This document shows, piece after piece, positions 8,090 through 15,144 of a stretch of 32,618 nucleotides of DNA. Origin of the DNA: Bacillota bacterium (GTDB lineage Bacteria; Bacillota; Clostridia; Peptostreptococcales; Anaerovoracaceae); assembly GCA_017626845.1 (NCBI GenBank), contig JAGAHX010000007.1, forward strand, positions 1-32,618, read 5' to 3'. The notes beneath the pieces are model-generated. The model had not been told where the DNA came from. It saw only the letters and a program-made list of their open reading frames with translations, and did not search any database. A program made the position numbers and the translations under genes. Each line of letters opens with the position of its first letter. Positions within the stretch are counted from its first letter, which is position 1.

Positions 8090-8095
8090 TATAAT
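8090..8095 (+). promoter_or_regulatory. Possible -10 box before rpsP
   Basis: A perfect TATAAT lies 14 bp before the rpsP ATG in a short AT-rich gap. No recognisable -35 hexamer or extended TG is present, so this may be chance. Confidence 0.25.
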
Positions 8096-8109
8096 TTTGG
8101 AGGTAACAA

Positions 8110-8352
8110 ATGGTTAAGATCAGATTAAGAAGAATGGGTGCTCACAAGAAGCCTTTCTACAGAGTCGTCGTTGCAGATCAGAGAACGGCAAGAGACGGTA
8201 AGTCCATCGAAGAGATCGGCACTTACAACCCCCTCACCGATCCCGTTGAGATCAACATCGATGCAGAAGCTGCCAAGAAGTGGCTGGCCAACGGCGCAGT
8301 TCCCACCGATACCTGCCGCGCTCTGCTGAAGAAGGCCGGCATCCTGGAATAA
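8110..8352 (+). CDS. rpsP: 30S ribosomal protein S16
   Basis: 80 aa, the normal length for S16, an early-assembly protein of the small ribosomal subunit. It begins [21 protein letters not shown] and contains [14 protein letters not shown], both diagnostic. GGAGG precedes the ATG with good spacing. It sits 50 bp after ffh and 13 bp before khpA, the usual order. Its codon use looks slightly different from its neighbours, as expected for a highly expressed ribosomal gene. Confidence 0.97.
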   Translation: MVKIRLRRMGAHKKPFYRVVVADQRTARDGKSIEEIGTYNPLTDPVEINIDAEAAKKWLANGAVPTDTCRALLKKAGILE

Positions 8353-8365
8353 CCGGGGGCCTTCT

Positions 8366-8602
8366 ATGACAGGTTTGGTAGAAACGATCGCAAGATCCCT
8401 CGTGGACGACCCGGACGAGGTCCAGGTACGCGAGCTGCCGGGAAAGGATCCCGGCGTGACTGTGGTCGAACTGAAGGTGGCCGCGTCCGACATGGGCAAG
8501 ATCATCGGCAAGCAGGGCCGCATCGTAAAGGCTCTGCGCACCGTCGTCAAGGCAGCCGCAGTCAAACAGAACAAGAAAGTCGTCGTGGAGATCGTCTCGT
8601 AA
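8366..8602 (+). CDS. khpA: KH-domain RNA-binding protein KhpA (YlqC)
   Basis: 78 aa single KH domain. The GxxG loop is in MGKIIGKQGRIVKALRTVV. KhpA binds RNA and usually pairs with KhpB (Jag) to affect cell elongation and division in Gram-positive bacteria; that partner is not in this window. The short gap from rpsP has a G-rich run rather than a clear Shine-Dalgarno site, consistent with translational coupling. A terminator-like hairpin follows, so khpA is probably the last gene of the strongly expressed first part of the operon. Confidence 0.92.
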   Translation: MTGLVETIARSLVDDPDEVQVRELPGKDPGVTVVELKVAASDMGKIIGKQGRIVKALRTVVKAAAVKQNKKVVVEIVS

Positions 8603-8616
8603 GACTCTCCCGGAAG

Positions 8617-8642
8617 AAAGGCGGGGCACACCCGCCTTTTTT
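8617..8642 (+). terminator. Terminator-like hairpin between khpA and rimM
   Basis: AAAGGCGGG (8617-8625) pairs with CCCGCCTTT (8631-8639) around a 5-nt loop, ending in a T run to 8642. No promoter is visible before rimM 19 bp later, so partial read-through that lowers rimM-trmD expression is likely. Confidence 0.75.
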
Positions 8643-8660
8643 CAAAACGGAAGGAGATCG

Positions 8661-9149
8661 ATGGATACCATCAAATTGGGAAAAGTTACGGCGCCACAAG
8701 GCATCAAGGGCGAGGTGCGGGTCTATCCGTACACGGATGAGCCGACCCGCTTCTCCGAGATCGAAGGGGTGTTGCTGGACGGCCAGAAGCGGAAGATCCA
8801 GAAAGTCCGCTACATGAAGAACATGGCGGTGCTCAAGCTGGAAGGCATCGACGACCGCAACGCAGCGGAAGCGATCCGGGGCAAAGAGCTGCTCCTGGCG
8901 AAGGAAGACTTGTGGGAGCAGCCCGCGGATACGTATTTTATCGACGATCTGCTTGGCTGCCGCGTCGCATCCGAAGACGGAAGCAGCGTAGGCACGCTCA
9001 AAAACATCATCAGCCGCCCCGCCCAGGATCTGTACGAGATCGAAAGGCCGGACGGAAGTACGTTCCTGCTGCCTGCGGTCAAAGAATTTATTAAAAACGT
9101 CGATTTGGACAACCGCATAATCACCATTCACCTGATCAATGGGTTATAG
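8661..9149 (+). CDS. rimM: 16S rRNA processing protein RimM
   Basis: 162 aa. RimM binds S19 and assists maturation of the 30S subunit head. The N-terminal RimM barrel shows LGKVTAPQGIKGEVRVYPYTDE, the family hallmark. The C-terminal PRC-barrel part includes YFIDDLLGCRV and the LLPAVKEFIKNVDLDNRIITI segment. AAGGAG lies 8 bp before the ATG. It stops two bases before trmD, so the two are translated together. It follows a terminator-like hairpin and is probably expressed at a lower level than rpsP. Confidence 0.95.
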   Translation: MDTIKLGKVTAPQGIKGEVRVYPYTDEPTRFSEIEGVLLDGQKRKIQKVRYMKNMAVLKLEGIDDRNAAEAIRGKELLLAKEDLWEQPADTYFIDDLLGCRVASEDGSSVGTLKNIISRPAQDLYEIERPDGSTFLLPAVKEFIKNVDLDNRIITIHLINGL

Positions 9150-9151
9150 CG

Positions 9152-9901
9152 ATGAAAGTCACGATCCTAACACAATTTCCCGACATGTTCGGGCCGGTGA
9201 CCACCAGCATCCTGGGCAGAGCCGCGGAAAAGGGCCTGCTGGAGCTGGACATCGTCAATATCCGCGACTACACGCTGGACAAGCACAGAAAGACCGACGA
9301 CACGCCCTTCGGCGGCGGCGCCGGTATGGTGATGACGCCCCAGCCGGCTTTCGATGCCCTCAAAAGCCTCGGCGCAGAAGGAAAGCGCATCCTGTACATG
9401 TCGCCCAGAGGTCCGGTGCTGGACCAGAAGCTGGCCGAGGATCTGGCCACTGAAGAGGAGTTCTTCATCCTGTGCGGCCACTACGAAGGCGTAGATGAGC
9501 GCATTCTGCAGGCCTGGAACATGGAGGAGGTCTCCATCGGCGACTATATCCTGACCGGCGGCGAACTGGCCGCCATGGTCCTGATCGACTGCGTCTCCCG
9601 ACTCATCCCCGGCGTGCTGGGCAGCGGCGCCTCGCTGGCGGAGGAATCCATCTACAGCGGGCTGCTGGAATATCCCCAGTACACGAAGCCCCGCAGCTAC
9701 GAGGGAATGGACGTGCCGGAGGTGCTGGTGGGCGGTAATCACAGGCTCATCCACCTGTGGCAGTACGAGCAGTCCCTGCGTCTGACGAAAGAGCGCCGGC
9801 CGGACCTGTTCGAACGCTATCTGCAGTCGGGTCCGGACCTGACAAAGGACGAAAAAAAGGCCCTGGAAAAAGTTATGCAGGAAACACAAAGTATTGAATA
9901 G
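9152..9901 (+). CDS. trmD: tRNA (guanine-N1)-methyltransferase TrmD
   Basis: 249 aa SPOUT-class enzyme that makes m1G37 in tRNAs with G36, using S-adenosylmethionine, to prevent frameshifting. Signatures in order: LTQFPDMF, FGGGAGMVM, LYMSPRGP, CGHYEGVDERI, and the knot region SIGDYILTGGELAAMVLID, then LLEYPQYTKP and the RRPDL segment. The ATG follows the rimM stop by two bases. In many Bacillota rplS comes next; here it does not, and a HlyD-like membrane protein gene follows. Confidence 0.97.
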   Translation: MKVTILTQFPDMFGPVTTSILGRAAEKGLLELDIVNIRDYTLDKHRKTDDTPFGGGAGMVMTPQPAFDALKSLGAEGKRILYMSPRGPVLDQKLAEDLATEEEFFILCGHYEGVDERILQAWNMEEVSIGDYILTGGELAAMVLIDCVSRLIPGVLGSGASLAEESIYSGLLEYPQYTKPRSYEGMDVPEVLVGGNHRLIHLWQYEQSLRLTKERRPDLFERYLQSGPDLTKDEKKALEKVMQETQSIE

Positions 9902-9922
9902 AGCATTGAAAGATGCTACAAT
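9894..9922 (+). promoter_or_regulatory. Putative promoter of the HlyD-like gene, inside the trmD 3' end
   Basis: TTGAAT (9894-9899) and TACAAT (9917-9922) are 17 bp apart, with TGC directly before the -10. Transcription would start at about 9929, one base before the ATG at 9930, suggesting a leaderless message. Confidence 0.5.
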
Positions 9923-9929
9923 ATTTTGT

Positions 9930-11069
9930 ATGAATAGAAGAGGCAAAAGGACTGCAGGCGTCGCGGCGGGCATCGTTTTTCTGGCCGTCTGCGCCGCGCT
10001 GTATGCATATATCTACGTCGTTCCCTCTGTCACCGGGGCGCTTACCCCCACGGCCATCGCGCAGTACGGAGAGATGCAGACGGTCAATCCGGCCCGCTGC
10101 ATCGTGTTCCGCACCGAAAAGGTGATCACAGCCGAACAGAGCGGGAACGCCGGTTATTACGTTGACGAAGGCGCGAAGACCCGTCTCGGGGTCAAAGTCG
10201 CAGACATCTACCCGGCGGACGGTTCCGGCACCGGCTATTTCATGGAGACCACCGGCATCGTCAGTTACTGGTGCGACGGGTTGGAAGCGACCTATACGCC
10301 GGAGACGACGGAAAACATTACGCTGGAATCTTTCCCGTCCCAGGAGGAGGGCGCGCAGCAGCCGGCCCCGCCGGAATCGGTGCGCACGTCCACAAAGCAG
10401 GAAGGGGATCCGCTGTATAAGATCATTACAGGCGATACCTGGTATTTCGCCCTGTGCATCGAAGACCAGTACATGGACCGCTACGCCATGGGCCAGCGGA
10501 TCGACGTGGTGCTGGCGAACGGAACGGTGGATGCGACGGTCACCCGCATGACCCAATACGAGAACTACTGGGTGGTGATCGCCTACACCAACCGTTATTA
10601 CGAAGGCTTCGACCAGCTCCGCTACTGCGATGTGACGATCGTAACGGAGGATAACGACGGCCTCATCATCCCGACGACCGCCCGCGCCATGCAGGAGCAG
10701 GAGGACGGCTCGATGCTGGAAGGCGTCTACGTCAAGAATATCCGGGGCGATTACGTGTTTAAGCGCATCCTGGTGTTGGCGGAGGACGAAACGACCGGCG
10801 AAACGCTGGTGGAGCCGGACAGCTTCTACGAAAAGGATGAAGCGGGCGAAAGCGTCCTGGTAGACTCCATCGGCGTATACGACGAAGTGCTCCGGGATGC
10901 GGTCGGCTTGAGCGACGTCACCGTTACGGAAGAGGTCGAAGAGCCGGAAGAGGAAGAGATCGTCTTCGAATGGGAGAAGACCAAGGAAGAACCGGCGGAA
11001 CCGGAAGGAACCGGGGAACCGGAGGAAACTCCCCAGGAAGAACCCGCAGAGGAGACGCCTCAGGATTAG
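9930..11069 (+). CDS. HlyD-like membrane protein (putative membrane-fusion/periplasmic-adaptor type)
   Basis: 379 aa. A basic start (MNRRGKRTAG) is followed by one hydrophobic segment, roughly residues 9-30, so the rest is probably outside the membrane. The body resembles clostridial proteins annotated as HlyD-family or putative membrane fusion proteins: a GIVSYWCDGLE segment like a lipoyl/barrel-sandwich half, then GQRIDVVLANGTVDATVTRM and LIIPTTA stretches. The last 50 residues are rich in Glu, Pro and Thr. The ATG at 9930 is chosen because the membrane anchor starts there. A TTG at 9894, with AGGAAA upstream inside trmD, is an alternative. Relatives often sit upstream of yggS-sepF, as here. 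Cargo and function are unknown. Confidence 0.72.
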   Translation: MNRRGKRTAGVAAGIVFLAVCAALYAYIYVVPSVTGALTPTAIAQYGEMQTVNPARCIVFRTEKVITAEQSGNAGYYVDEGAKTRLGVKVADIYPADGSGTGYFMETTGIVSYWCDGLEATYTPETTENITLESFPSQEEGAQQPAPPESVRTSTKQEGDPLYKIITGDTWYFALCIEDQYMDRYAMGQRIDVVLANGTVDATVTRMTQYENYWVVIAYTNRYYEGFDQLRYCDVTIVTEDNDGLIIPTTARAMQEQEDGSMLEGVYVKNIRGDYVFKRILVLAEDETTGETLVEPDSFYEKDEAGESVLVDSIGVYDEVLRDAVGLSDVTVTEEVEEPEEEEIVFEWEKTKEEPAEPEGTGEPEETPQEEPAEETPQD

Positions 11070-11083
11070 TGCGGGAGGAACAC

Positions 11084-11797
11084 ATGAGCATTACGCAGAA
11101 CATTGAAGAGATACGGAAGAGAATGGATGCGGCAGCGGTCCGCAGCGGCAGAGATCCCAAGGAGATCCTGCTGATCGCGGTCACAAAGCTGCACGAGCCG
11201 GACGAGATCGAAGAGGCGCTGGCCGCCGGGATCACGGACATCGCCGAGAACAAAGTCCAGGAGATCCAGAAAAAATACGACCAGATCCACAGTCCCGCAA
11301 ACTGGCATCTGATCGGACCTCTGCAGACCAACAAAGTCAAATACATCATCGATAAAGTCGTGATGATCCACTCCGTGGACAGCGTCAAGCTGGCCCAGGA
11401 GATCGACAAGCGCGCCCAGGCAGCCGGAAAGACGATGGACGTGCTTCTCCAGGTGAACGCGGCGCACGAAGAGAGCAAATTCGGCCTGGATCCGAAGGAC
11501 GTGCCCCAGGTAATGGAGGAGATTCTGAACGAATGTCCGAACGTCCGGATCCGCGGCTTAATGCATATCGCACCCTATGCGGAAGATCCGGAAGAGGTAA
11601 GGCCCTATTTCCGGGAAGTGAAGGAACTGTACGATACGCTGAAGGGGGTCAAACACCCCAACGCGGACTTCGCTTACCTGTCCATGGGCATGAGCCACGA
11701 TTTCGAGACCGCCATCGAAGAGGGTGCCAACATCATAAGAGTCGGAACGTCTATATTCGGCGAACGAGATTACAGCAAGAAAATGGGAGGAATGTAA
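11084..11797 (+). CDS. yggS: YggS/YlmE-family pyridoxal-phosphate homeostasis protein
   Basis: 237 aa single-domain PLP-binding protein resembling the N-terminal barrel of alanine racemase. It has no known enzymatic turnover and maintains PLP and amino acid balance. Family motifs: LLIAVTKLHEPDEIEEAL, where the lysine of TK carries PLP, GENKVQE-like ENKVQEIQKKYD, WHLIGPLQTNKVKYI, VNAAHEESKFGL, GLMHIAPYA and LSMGMSHDFETAIEEGANIIRVGTSIFG, the phosphate-binding end. The ATG at 11084 has GGGAGGA upstream; the frame is open further 5' but without family similarity. It sits one base before sepF, the standard ylmE-sepF order. Confidence 0.95.
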   Translation: MSITQNIEEIRKRMDAAAVRSGRDPKEILLIAVTKLHEPDEIEEALAAGITDIAENKVQEIQKKYDQIHSPANWHLIGPLQTNKVKYIIDKVVMIHSVDSVKLAQEIDKRAQAAGKTMDVLLQVNAAHEESKFGLDPKDVPQVMEEILNECPNVRIRGLMHIAPYAEDPEEVRPYFREVKELYDTLKGVKHPNADFAYLSMGMSHDFETAIEEGANIIRVGTSIFGERDYSKKMGGM

Positions 11798-11798
11798 C

Positions 11799-12284
11799 AT
11801 GGGAGCTTTCAGCAAGTTTAAGGAACTGGTCGGCATCGAAGAGATCGAAGACGACGAGGAAGAGATCGAAGAGGAAAAGGAAAAGAAGCCTCTCGTTCCC
11901 CGTCAGAGCTCTGCTCCGGCCGTAACGCCCCGGCCTGCGTCCCCGTCCGTTTCCAGCGGGAAAGCAGCGCCCTCCGGCAGCCGTTTCACCAGCGCTATGA
12001 AGAGGGTCGTCATCGAACCCCAGGGATTCGATGAGAGCCCGAAACTGGTGGACAGCTTAAAGGCGAAGAAGCCTGTCATCATTAATTTGGAGAATCTGGA
12101 GACCGATACGGCCCGCAAGATCTTCGATTTCCTGTCCGGCGCCACCTATGCTCTCAACGGCAACGTCCAGAAGGTCGCGAACAACATCTTCGTCTTCGCA
12201 CCGGAGAACGTAAGCGTGGACTACAAGAACGAAGCGAAGTCTGCAAGCACCGCATCGGAAGGCATCAAGAGCCCCTGGAGATAA
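11799..12284 (+). CDS. sepF: Cell division protein SepF
   Basis: 161 aa. SepF links FtsZ filaments to the membrane and shapes the division septum. The start (MGAFSKFKELVGI) matches the amphipathic membrane-binding helix. A very acidic stretch and a Pro/Ser/Ala-rich linker follow to about residue 65. The C-terminal globular domain has KPVIINLENLETDTARKIFDFLSGATYALNG and KVANNIFVFAPENV, the dimer and FtsZ-binding core. GGGAGGAATG overlaps the yggS stop. The yggT/ylmG and ylmH genes often found between sepF and divIVA are absent here. Confidence 0.94.
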   Translation: MGAFSKFKELVGIEEIEDDEEEIEEEKEKKPLVPRQSSAPAVTPRPASPSVSSGKAAPSGSRFTSAMKRVVIEPQGFDESPKLVDSLKAKKPVIINLENLETDTARKIFDFLSGATYALNGNVQKVANNIFVFAPENVSVDYKNEAKSASTASEGIKSPWR

Positions 12285-12287
12285 AAA

Positions 12288-12881
12288 ATGATCACACCAC
12301 TCGATATCCAAAACAAGGAATTCAGCAGAGCGGTCCGCGGATATAACCAGGAAGAGGTGGATCTGTTCCTGGACGAGATCATGGCGGACTACGATAAACT
12401 GCTCTCCGAAAACACGGAACTGAAGCGTCAGCTGGAAGAGACCAAAGGAAAGGTCGAAAGCTACAAGGATACGGAAGGCGCCGTCTTAAAGACGCTGGAA
12501 GCCGCGAAATCCCTGATGAACGACATTTCCGCCAGCGCAGAGAAGCGGGCCAGCATCCTCGTAAAGAACGCGGAGCTGGATGCGGATCTCAAACAGCGCC
12601 AGGCCCGGGACAACGTGGAACGTCTCAAGGAAGAGGAAGCGAAGCTGAATGCGCGGGTCACCGCCATGAAGGTCAAGTTCCGCAGCTTCCTGGAAAGCGA
12701 ACTGGAGCGGTTCGACTCCCTGTCGGACGACATCTTCGGCATTCCCGACGGCAGCCTGCTGAACAGTGACGACGGCACCATCGCCCGCGGCACGAAGATC
12801 GCGCCCGCTGTTTCGTCTTCCGACGATCTGTTCAAGACGATCGTCAACGTAAAGCCGGAAGACAAGAGCGGAGCGTTCTAG
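12288..12881 (+). CDS. divIVA: DivIVA-family cell division/polarity protein
   Basis: 197 aa. DivIVA binds negatively curved membrane at septa and poles and recruits partners. The N-terminal lipid-binding domain reads MITPLDIQNKEFSRAVRGYN followed by QEEVDLFLDEI, which is diagnostic. Residues about 30-150 are a long coiled coil. The C-terminal 40 residues are Ser/Asp-rich and less ordered. It starts three bases after the sepF stop, and its last base is shared with the GTG start of lspA. Confidence 0.94.
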   Translation: MITPLDIQNKEFSRAVRGYNQEEVDLFLDEIMADYDKLLSENTELKRQLEETKGKVESYKDTEGAVLKTLEAAKSLMNDISASAEKRASILVKNAELDADLKQRQARDNVERLKEEEAKLNARVTAMKVKFRSFLESELERFDSLSDDIFGIPDGSLLNSDDGTIARGTKIAPAVSSSDDLFKTIVNVKPEDKSGAF

Positions 12882-13354
12882 TGTTCTGGATCATCATCCT
12901 GCTGTGCGTCTGCATCGACCAGCTGAGCAAACTGGCGGTGGCGCGCGGCATGGAACTGGGCGTCACGAAGCCGCTCATTCCGGGGCTGCTGGACTTTACG
13001 TACACCCGCAACACCGGCGCAGCCTTCAGCATATTAACGGGCAGACAGACGTTTCTGATCGTCGTTACGGCGGCGGTCATGATCGCCATGGTCGTCTATG
13101 TCCTGCGAAAGGGCAAGGCGGTCTTCCCGCCGGAAAAGATCGCGATCGCGCTTATCGTCGGCGGCGGAACGGGCAATCTCATCTGCCGCGCCGCAAGAGG
13201 CTACGTCATCGATTTTATCAATATCCACATTCTTCCCATCTTTAACGCTGCGGATATTTTCGTGTGTTGCGGATGCGCTCTTCTGGTGCTGTCCGTCCTG
13301 TGGCTCGAACCGAAATACGCAAAAAAATCTCATGAATCAGAACACGGTCTATAA
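12881..13354 (+). CDS. lspA: Lipoprotein signal peptidase LspA with an Asp-to-Cys change in a conserved motif
   Basis: 157 aa, four hydrophobic segments; cleaves prolipoproteins after lipid attachment. GTG start overlaps the divIVA stop by one base. Recognisable motifs: IDQLSKL (12-18), the Asn motif RNTGAAFS, GYVIDF with D111 and FNAAD with D125; the last two aspartates match the catalytic pair seen in LspA structures. The usual GNLIDR motif reads GNLICR, with Cys at residue 102 (codon TGC at 13184-13186). That aspartate is almost invariant and was reported as important in B. subtilis mutagenesis. The enzyme may still work, since the structural dyad is present, or may be impaired. A second lspA elsewhere cannot be excluded. 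Confidence 0.9.
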   Translation: MFWIIILLCVCIDQLSKLAVARGMELGVTKPLIPGLLDFTYTRNTGAAFSILTGRQTFLIVVTAAVMIAMVVYVLRKGKAVFPPEKIAIALIVGGGTGNLICRAARGYVIDFINIHILPIFNAADIFVCCGCALLVLSVLWLEPKYAKKSHESEHGL

Positions 13355-14258
13355 TTTCACGATCGATGCGGAGCACGCCGGACTCAGAGCGGACGGCGTG
13401 CTTTCTCAGCTTTTTGAAGAAGCGAGCCGCAGCTATATTCAGAGGCTCATCGAAGGCGGCTGCGTCTTCTGCGACGGAAAGCCTCTGCTTTCGAAAAAGG
13501 AAAAACTGAAAGAGGGCAGCGAGGTCTGGATCGAACTGCCGCCCGCCGCGCCCTGCGAAGCGGTGCCCCAGGATATTCCGCTGGACATCGTCTACGAGGA
13601 TGCACACCTGATCGTGGTCAACAAGCCCAAGGGCATGGTGGTGCACCCGGCGCCCGGCAACCCGGACGGGACCCTCGTCAACGGCCTTTTGTACCATTGC
13701 GGCGCATTGTCTTCCATCAACGGCGTCGAACGGCCGGGCATCGTCCACCGCATCGATAAGGACACTTCCGGCCTTCTGGTGTGCGCCAAGTCCGACGAAG
13801 CCCACCGGGGCCTTACGGAGCAGCTGGCGGCGCATTCCTGCACCCGGCAGTACCGGGGTGTCGCGTTCTACTCGTTCCGGGAGAGCACCGGAACGGTGGA
13901 TGCGCCTATCGGGCGTGACCCCGCCAACCGCCTGCGCATGGCGGTCGTCCCGAACGGAAAACGCGCGGTGACGCACTGGCAGGTTGCGGAGGAATTCAAC
14001 GGATTTACGGAAATATGGGCCCGCCTGGAGACGGGAAGGACCCATCAGATCCGCGTCCATATGGCTTCGATCCACCATCCGCTTCTCGGCGATACGGTCT
14101 ACGGGCCGCAGAAGCAGCCTTATGCGCTGCACGGCCAGATGCTGCACGCGGAGATCCTGGGATTTACGCATCCCGTTACGGGACAATACATGGAATTCCG
14201 GGCGGATCCGCCGGAGGAATACCTGCTTACTTTGGAGAAATTGAGGAACCGAAAATGA
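13332..14258 (+). CDS. rluD: RluA-family 23S rRNA pseudouridine synthase (RluD-like)
   Basis: 308 aa. Converts specific uridines in rRNA to pseudouridine. An N-terminal S4 RNA-binding domain (GLRADGVLSQLFEEASRSYI then LIEGGCVFCDGKP) is followed by the catalytic domain with VVNKPKGMVVHPAPGN, the catalytic aspartate in HRIDKDTSGLL, and ETGRTHQIRVHMA. The ATG at 13332 lies inside the end of lspA (23-bp overlap) and has no strong Shine-Dalgarno site, which suggests coupling. The last codon overlaps the next ATG in an ATGA. Its position after lspA is conserved in Bacillota; the exact target uridines are not shown by the sequence. Confidence 0.92.
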   Translation: MNQNTVYNFTIDAEHAGLRADGVLSQLFEEASRSYIQRLIEGGCVFCDGKPLLSKKEKLKEGSEVWIELPPAAPCEAVPQDIPLDIVYEDAHLIVVNKPKGMVVHPAPGNPDGTLVNGLLYHCGALSSINGVERPGIVHRIDKDTSGLLVCAKSDEAHRGLTEQLAAHSCTRQYRGVAFYSFRESTGTVDAPIGRDPANRLRMAVVPNGKRAVTHWQVAEEFNGFTEIWARLETGRTHQIRVHMASIHHPLLGDTVYGPQKQPYALHGQMLHAEILGFTHPVTGQYMEFRADPPEEYLLTLEKLRNRK

Positions 14259-14941
14259 AAAGAACGTTAAAACCCGCTGCGATGCTGTATCCGCTTCCTG
14301 CCGTTCTGGTTACGGGCGGCGATATGGAGAACAGCACGCTCATGACAGCAGCCTGGACGGGCATCGTCAACTCCGATCCTCCCATGACCTATGTGTCCAT
14401 CCGGCCGGAGCGCTACAGCTACGATATCATCCGGGAAAGAGGGGAGTTCGTCATCAATCTGACGACCCGGCAGCTGGCCAAGGAAACGGACTATGCAGGC
14501 TGCGTCTCAATGCGCCGGGAAGATAAATTCAAAACGCTGGGGCTGGTGAAGGAAGCGGCGGACGAAGTGGCCGCACCCCTGATCGCCCAGTGCCCGGTCA
14601 ATCTGGAATGCAAGGTCGTGGAAGTGAAGGATCTGGGCAGCCATTCCATGTTCCTGGCGAACATCGTGGCCGTGCACGTGGACGAAAAGCTGTTCGATAA
14701 AAACGACCGGATCTGCCTGGAAAATGCGGATCTGCTGGCTTATATCCACGGCGGCTATCTGCCTTTGGGATCGAAGAAGCTGGGCACCTTCGGCTATTCC
14801 GTTATGAAGCCAAAGACAAAGAAAAAGAAGGCAGCCGAAAGCCGGCAGGCCTCCCTGATGAAGGCGAAAGCGAAGGGGAAGGGCCCTGCAAAAAAGAAGA
14901 GCGTCTTTACCGGCAAGAGCAAGCTGGTATCGAAGGAATAA
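14255..14941 (+). CDS. Flavin reductase-like (FMN-binding split-barrel) protein with a lysine-rich tail
   Basis: 228 aa. Residues 1-184 match the FMN-binding split-barrel flavoreductase family: TAAWTGIVNSDPPMTYVSIRP, FVINLTTRQLAKETDYAG, SHSMFLANIVAVHVDE and the LGTFGYSVMKP end. Such proteins reduce flavin or bind FMN in small redox systems, and the partner is not evident here. The family normally ends about residue 185. Here a 44-residue tail (185-228) contains 16 lysines plus alanine, glycine and serine, likely disordered and nucleic-acid or membrane attracting. It overlaps rluD by four bases (ATGA). It is the last gene before a non-coding gap. Confidence 0.85.
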   Translation: MKRTLKPAAMLYPLPAVLVTGGDMENSTLMTAAWTGIVNSDPPMTYVSIRPERYSYDIIRERGEFVINLTTRQLAKETDYAGCVSMRREDKFKTLGLVKEAADEVAAPLIAQCPVNLECKVVEVKDLGSHSMFLANIVAVHVDEKLFDKNDRICLENADLLAYIHGGYLPLGSKKLGTFGYSVMKPKTKKKKAAESRQASLMKAKAKGKGPAKKKSVFTGKSKLVSKE

Positions 14942-14949
14942 GCGTTATG

Positions 14950-15031
14950 CGGGCAGTCCATTGCTCTCGGGACCACGTTCGCGCTATGGGGGTACCCCCA
15001 CGCAGCGGGCCCTCGAACAACGGACTGCCCG
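14950..15031. other. 82-bp palindromic element, possible structured RNA or miniature repeat
   Basis: CGGGCAGTCC (14950-14959) and GGACTGCCCG (15022-15031) form a perfect 10-bp outer stem. Inside, GGGACC pairs with GGGCCC apart from one mismatch, and GGGGGTACCCCC forms a tight central hairpin. The whole element folds as one long interrupted stem-loop on either strand. It starts 8 bp after the flavin reductase stop. It lacks the GGAA-type loop of SRP RNA and the size of 6S RNA. I could not assign it to a known RNA family. Confidence 0.5.
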
Positions 15032-15045
15032 ACAAAATGAAGATT

Positions 15046-15144
15046 CAAAAAGCCGCCTCCGGTCAGGGCGGCTTTTCTATGACACAGATAACTACTTGGC
15101 GCGGGAACAACCTTCTTTCATGATAGATTAACCGGAGGGGATTG
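15046..15144 (-). ncRNA. Candidate small minus-strand transcript
   Basis: A good minus-strand promoter (15151-15179) predicts a transcript starting near 15144 and ending at the bidirectional terminator, about 95-100 nt. The only reading frame is nine codons (MKEGCSRAK, ATG at 15121 on the minus strand) without a Shine-Dalgarno site. It could be a small RNA, a leader remnant or a decayed gene. It is antisense to nothing annotated. Confidence 0.3.
15048..15076. terminator. Bidirectional rho-independent terminator
   Basis: AAAAGCCGCC (15048-15057) pairs with GGCGGCTTTT (15067-15076) around a 9-nt loop. Both ends carry T/A runs, so it can end the plus-strand rluD-flavin reductase unit and the minus-strand rqcH transcript. 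Confidence 0.85.

Noticed and set aside
14950-15031. SRP RNA, 6S RNA or tRNA-like identity for the palindromic element
   Set aside because: It lacks the conserved SRP helix 8 loop, is far shorter than 6S RNA, and has no anticodon or T-arm.
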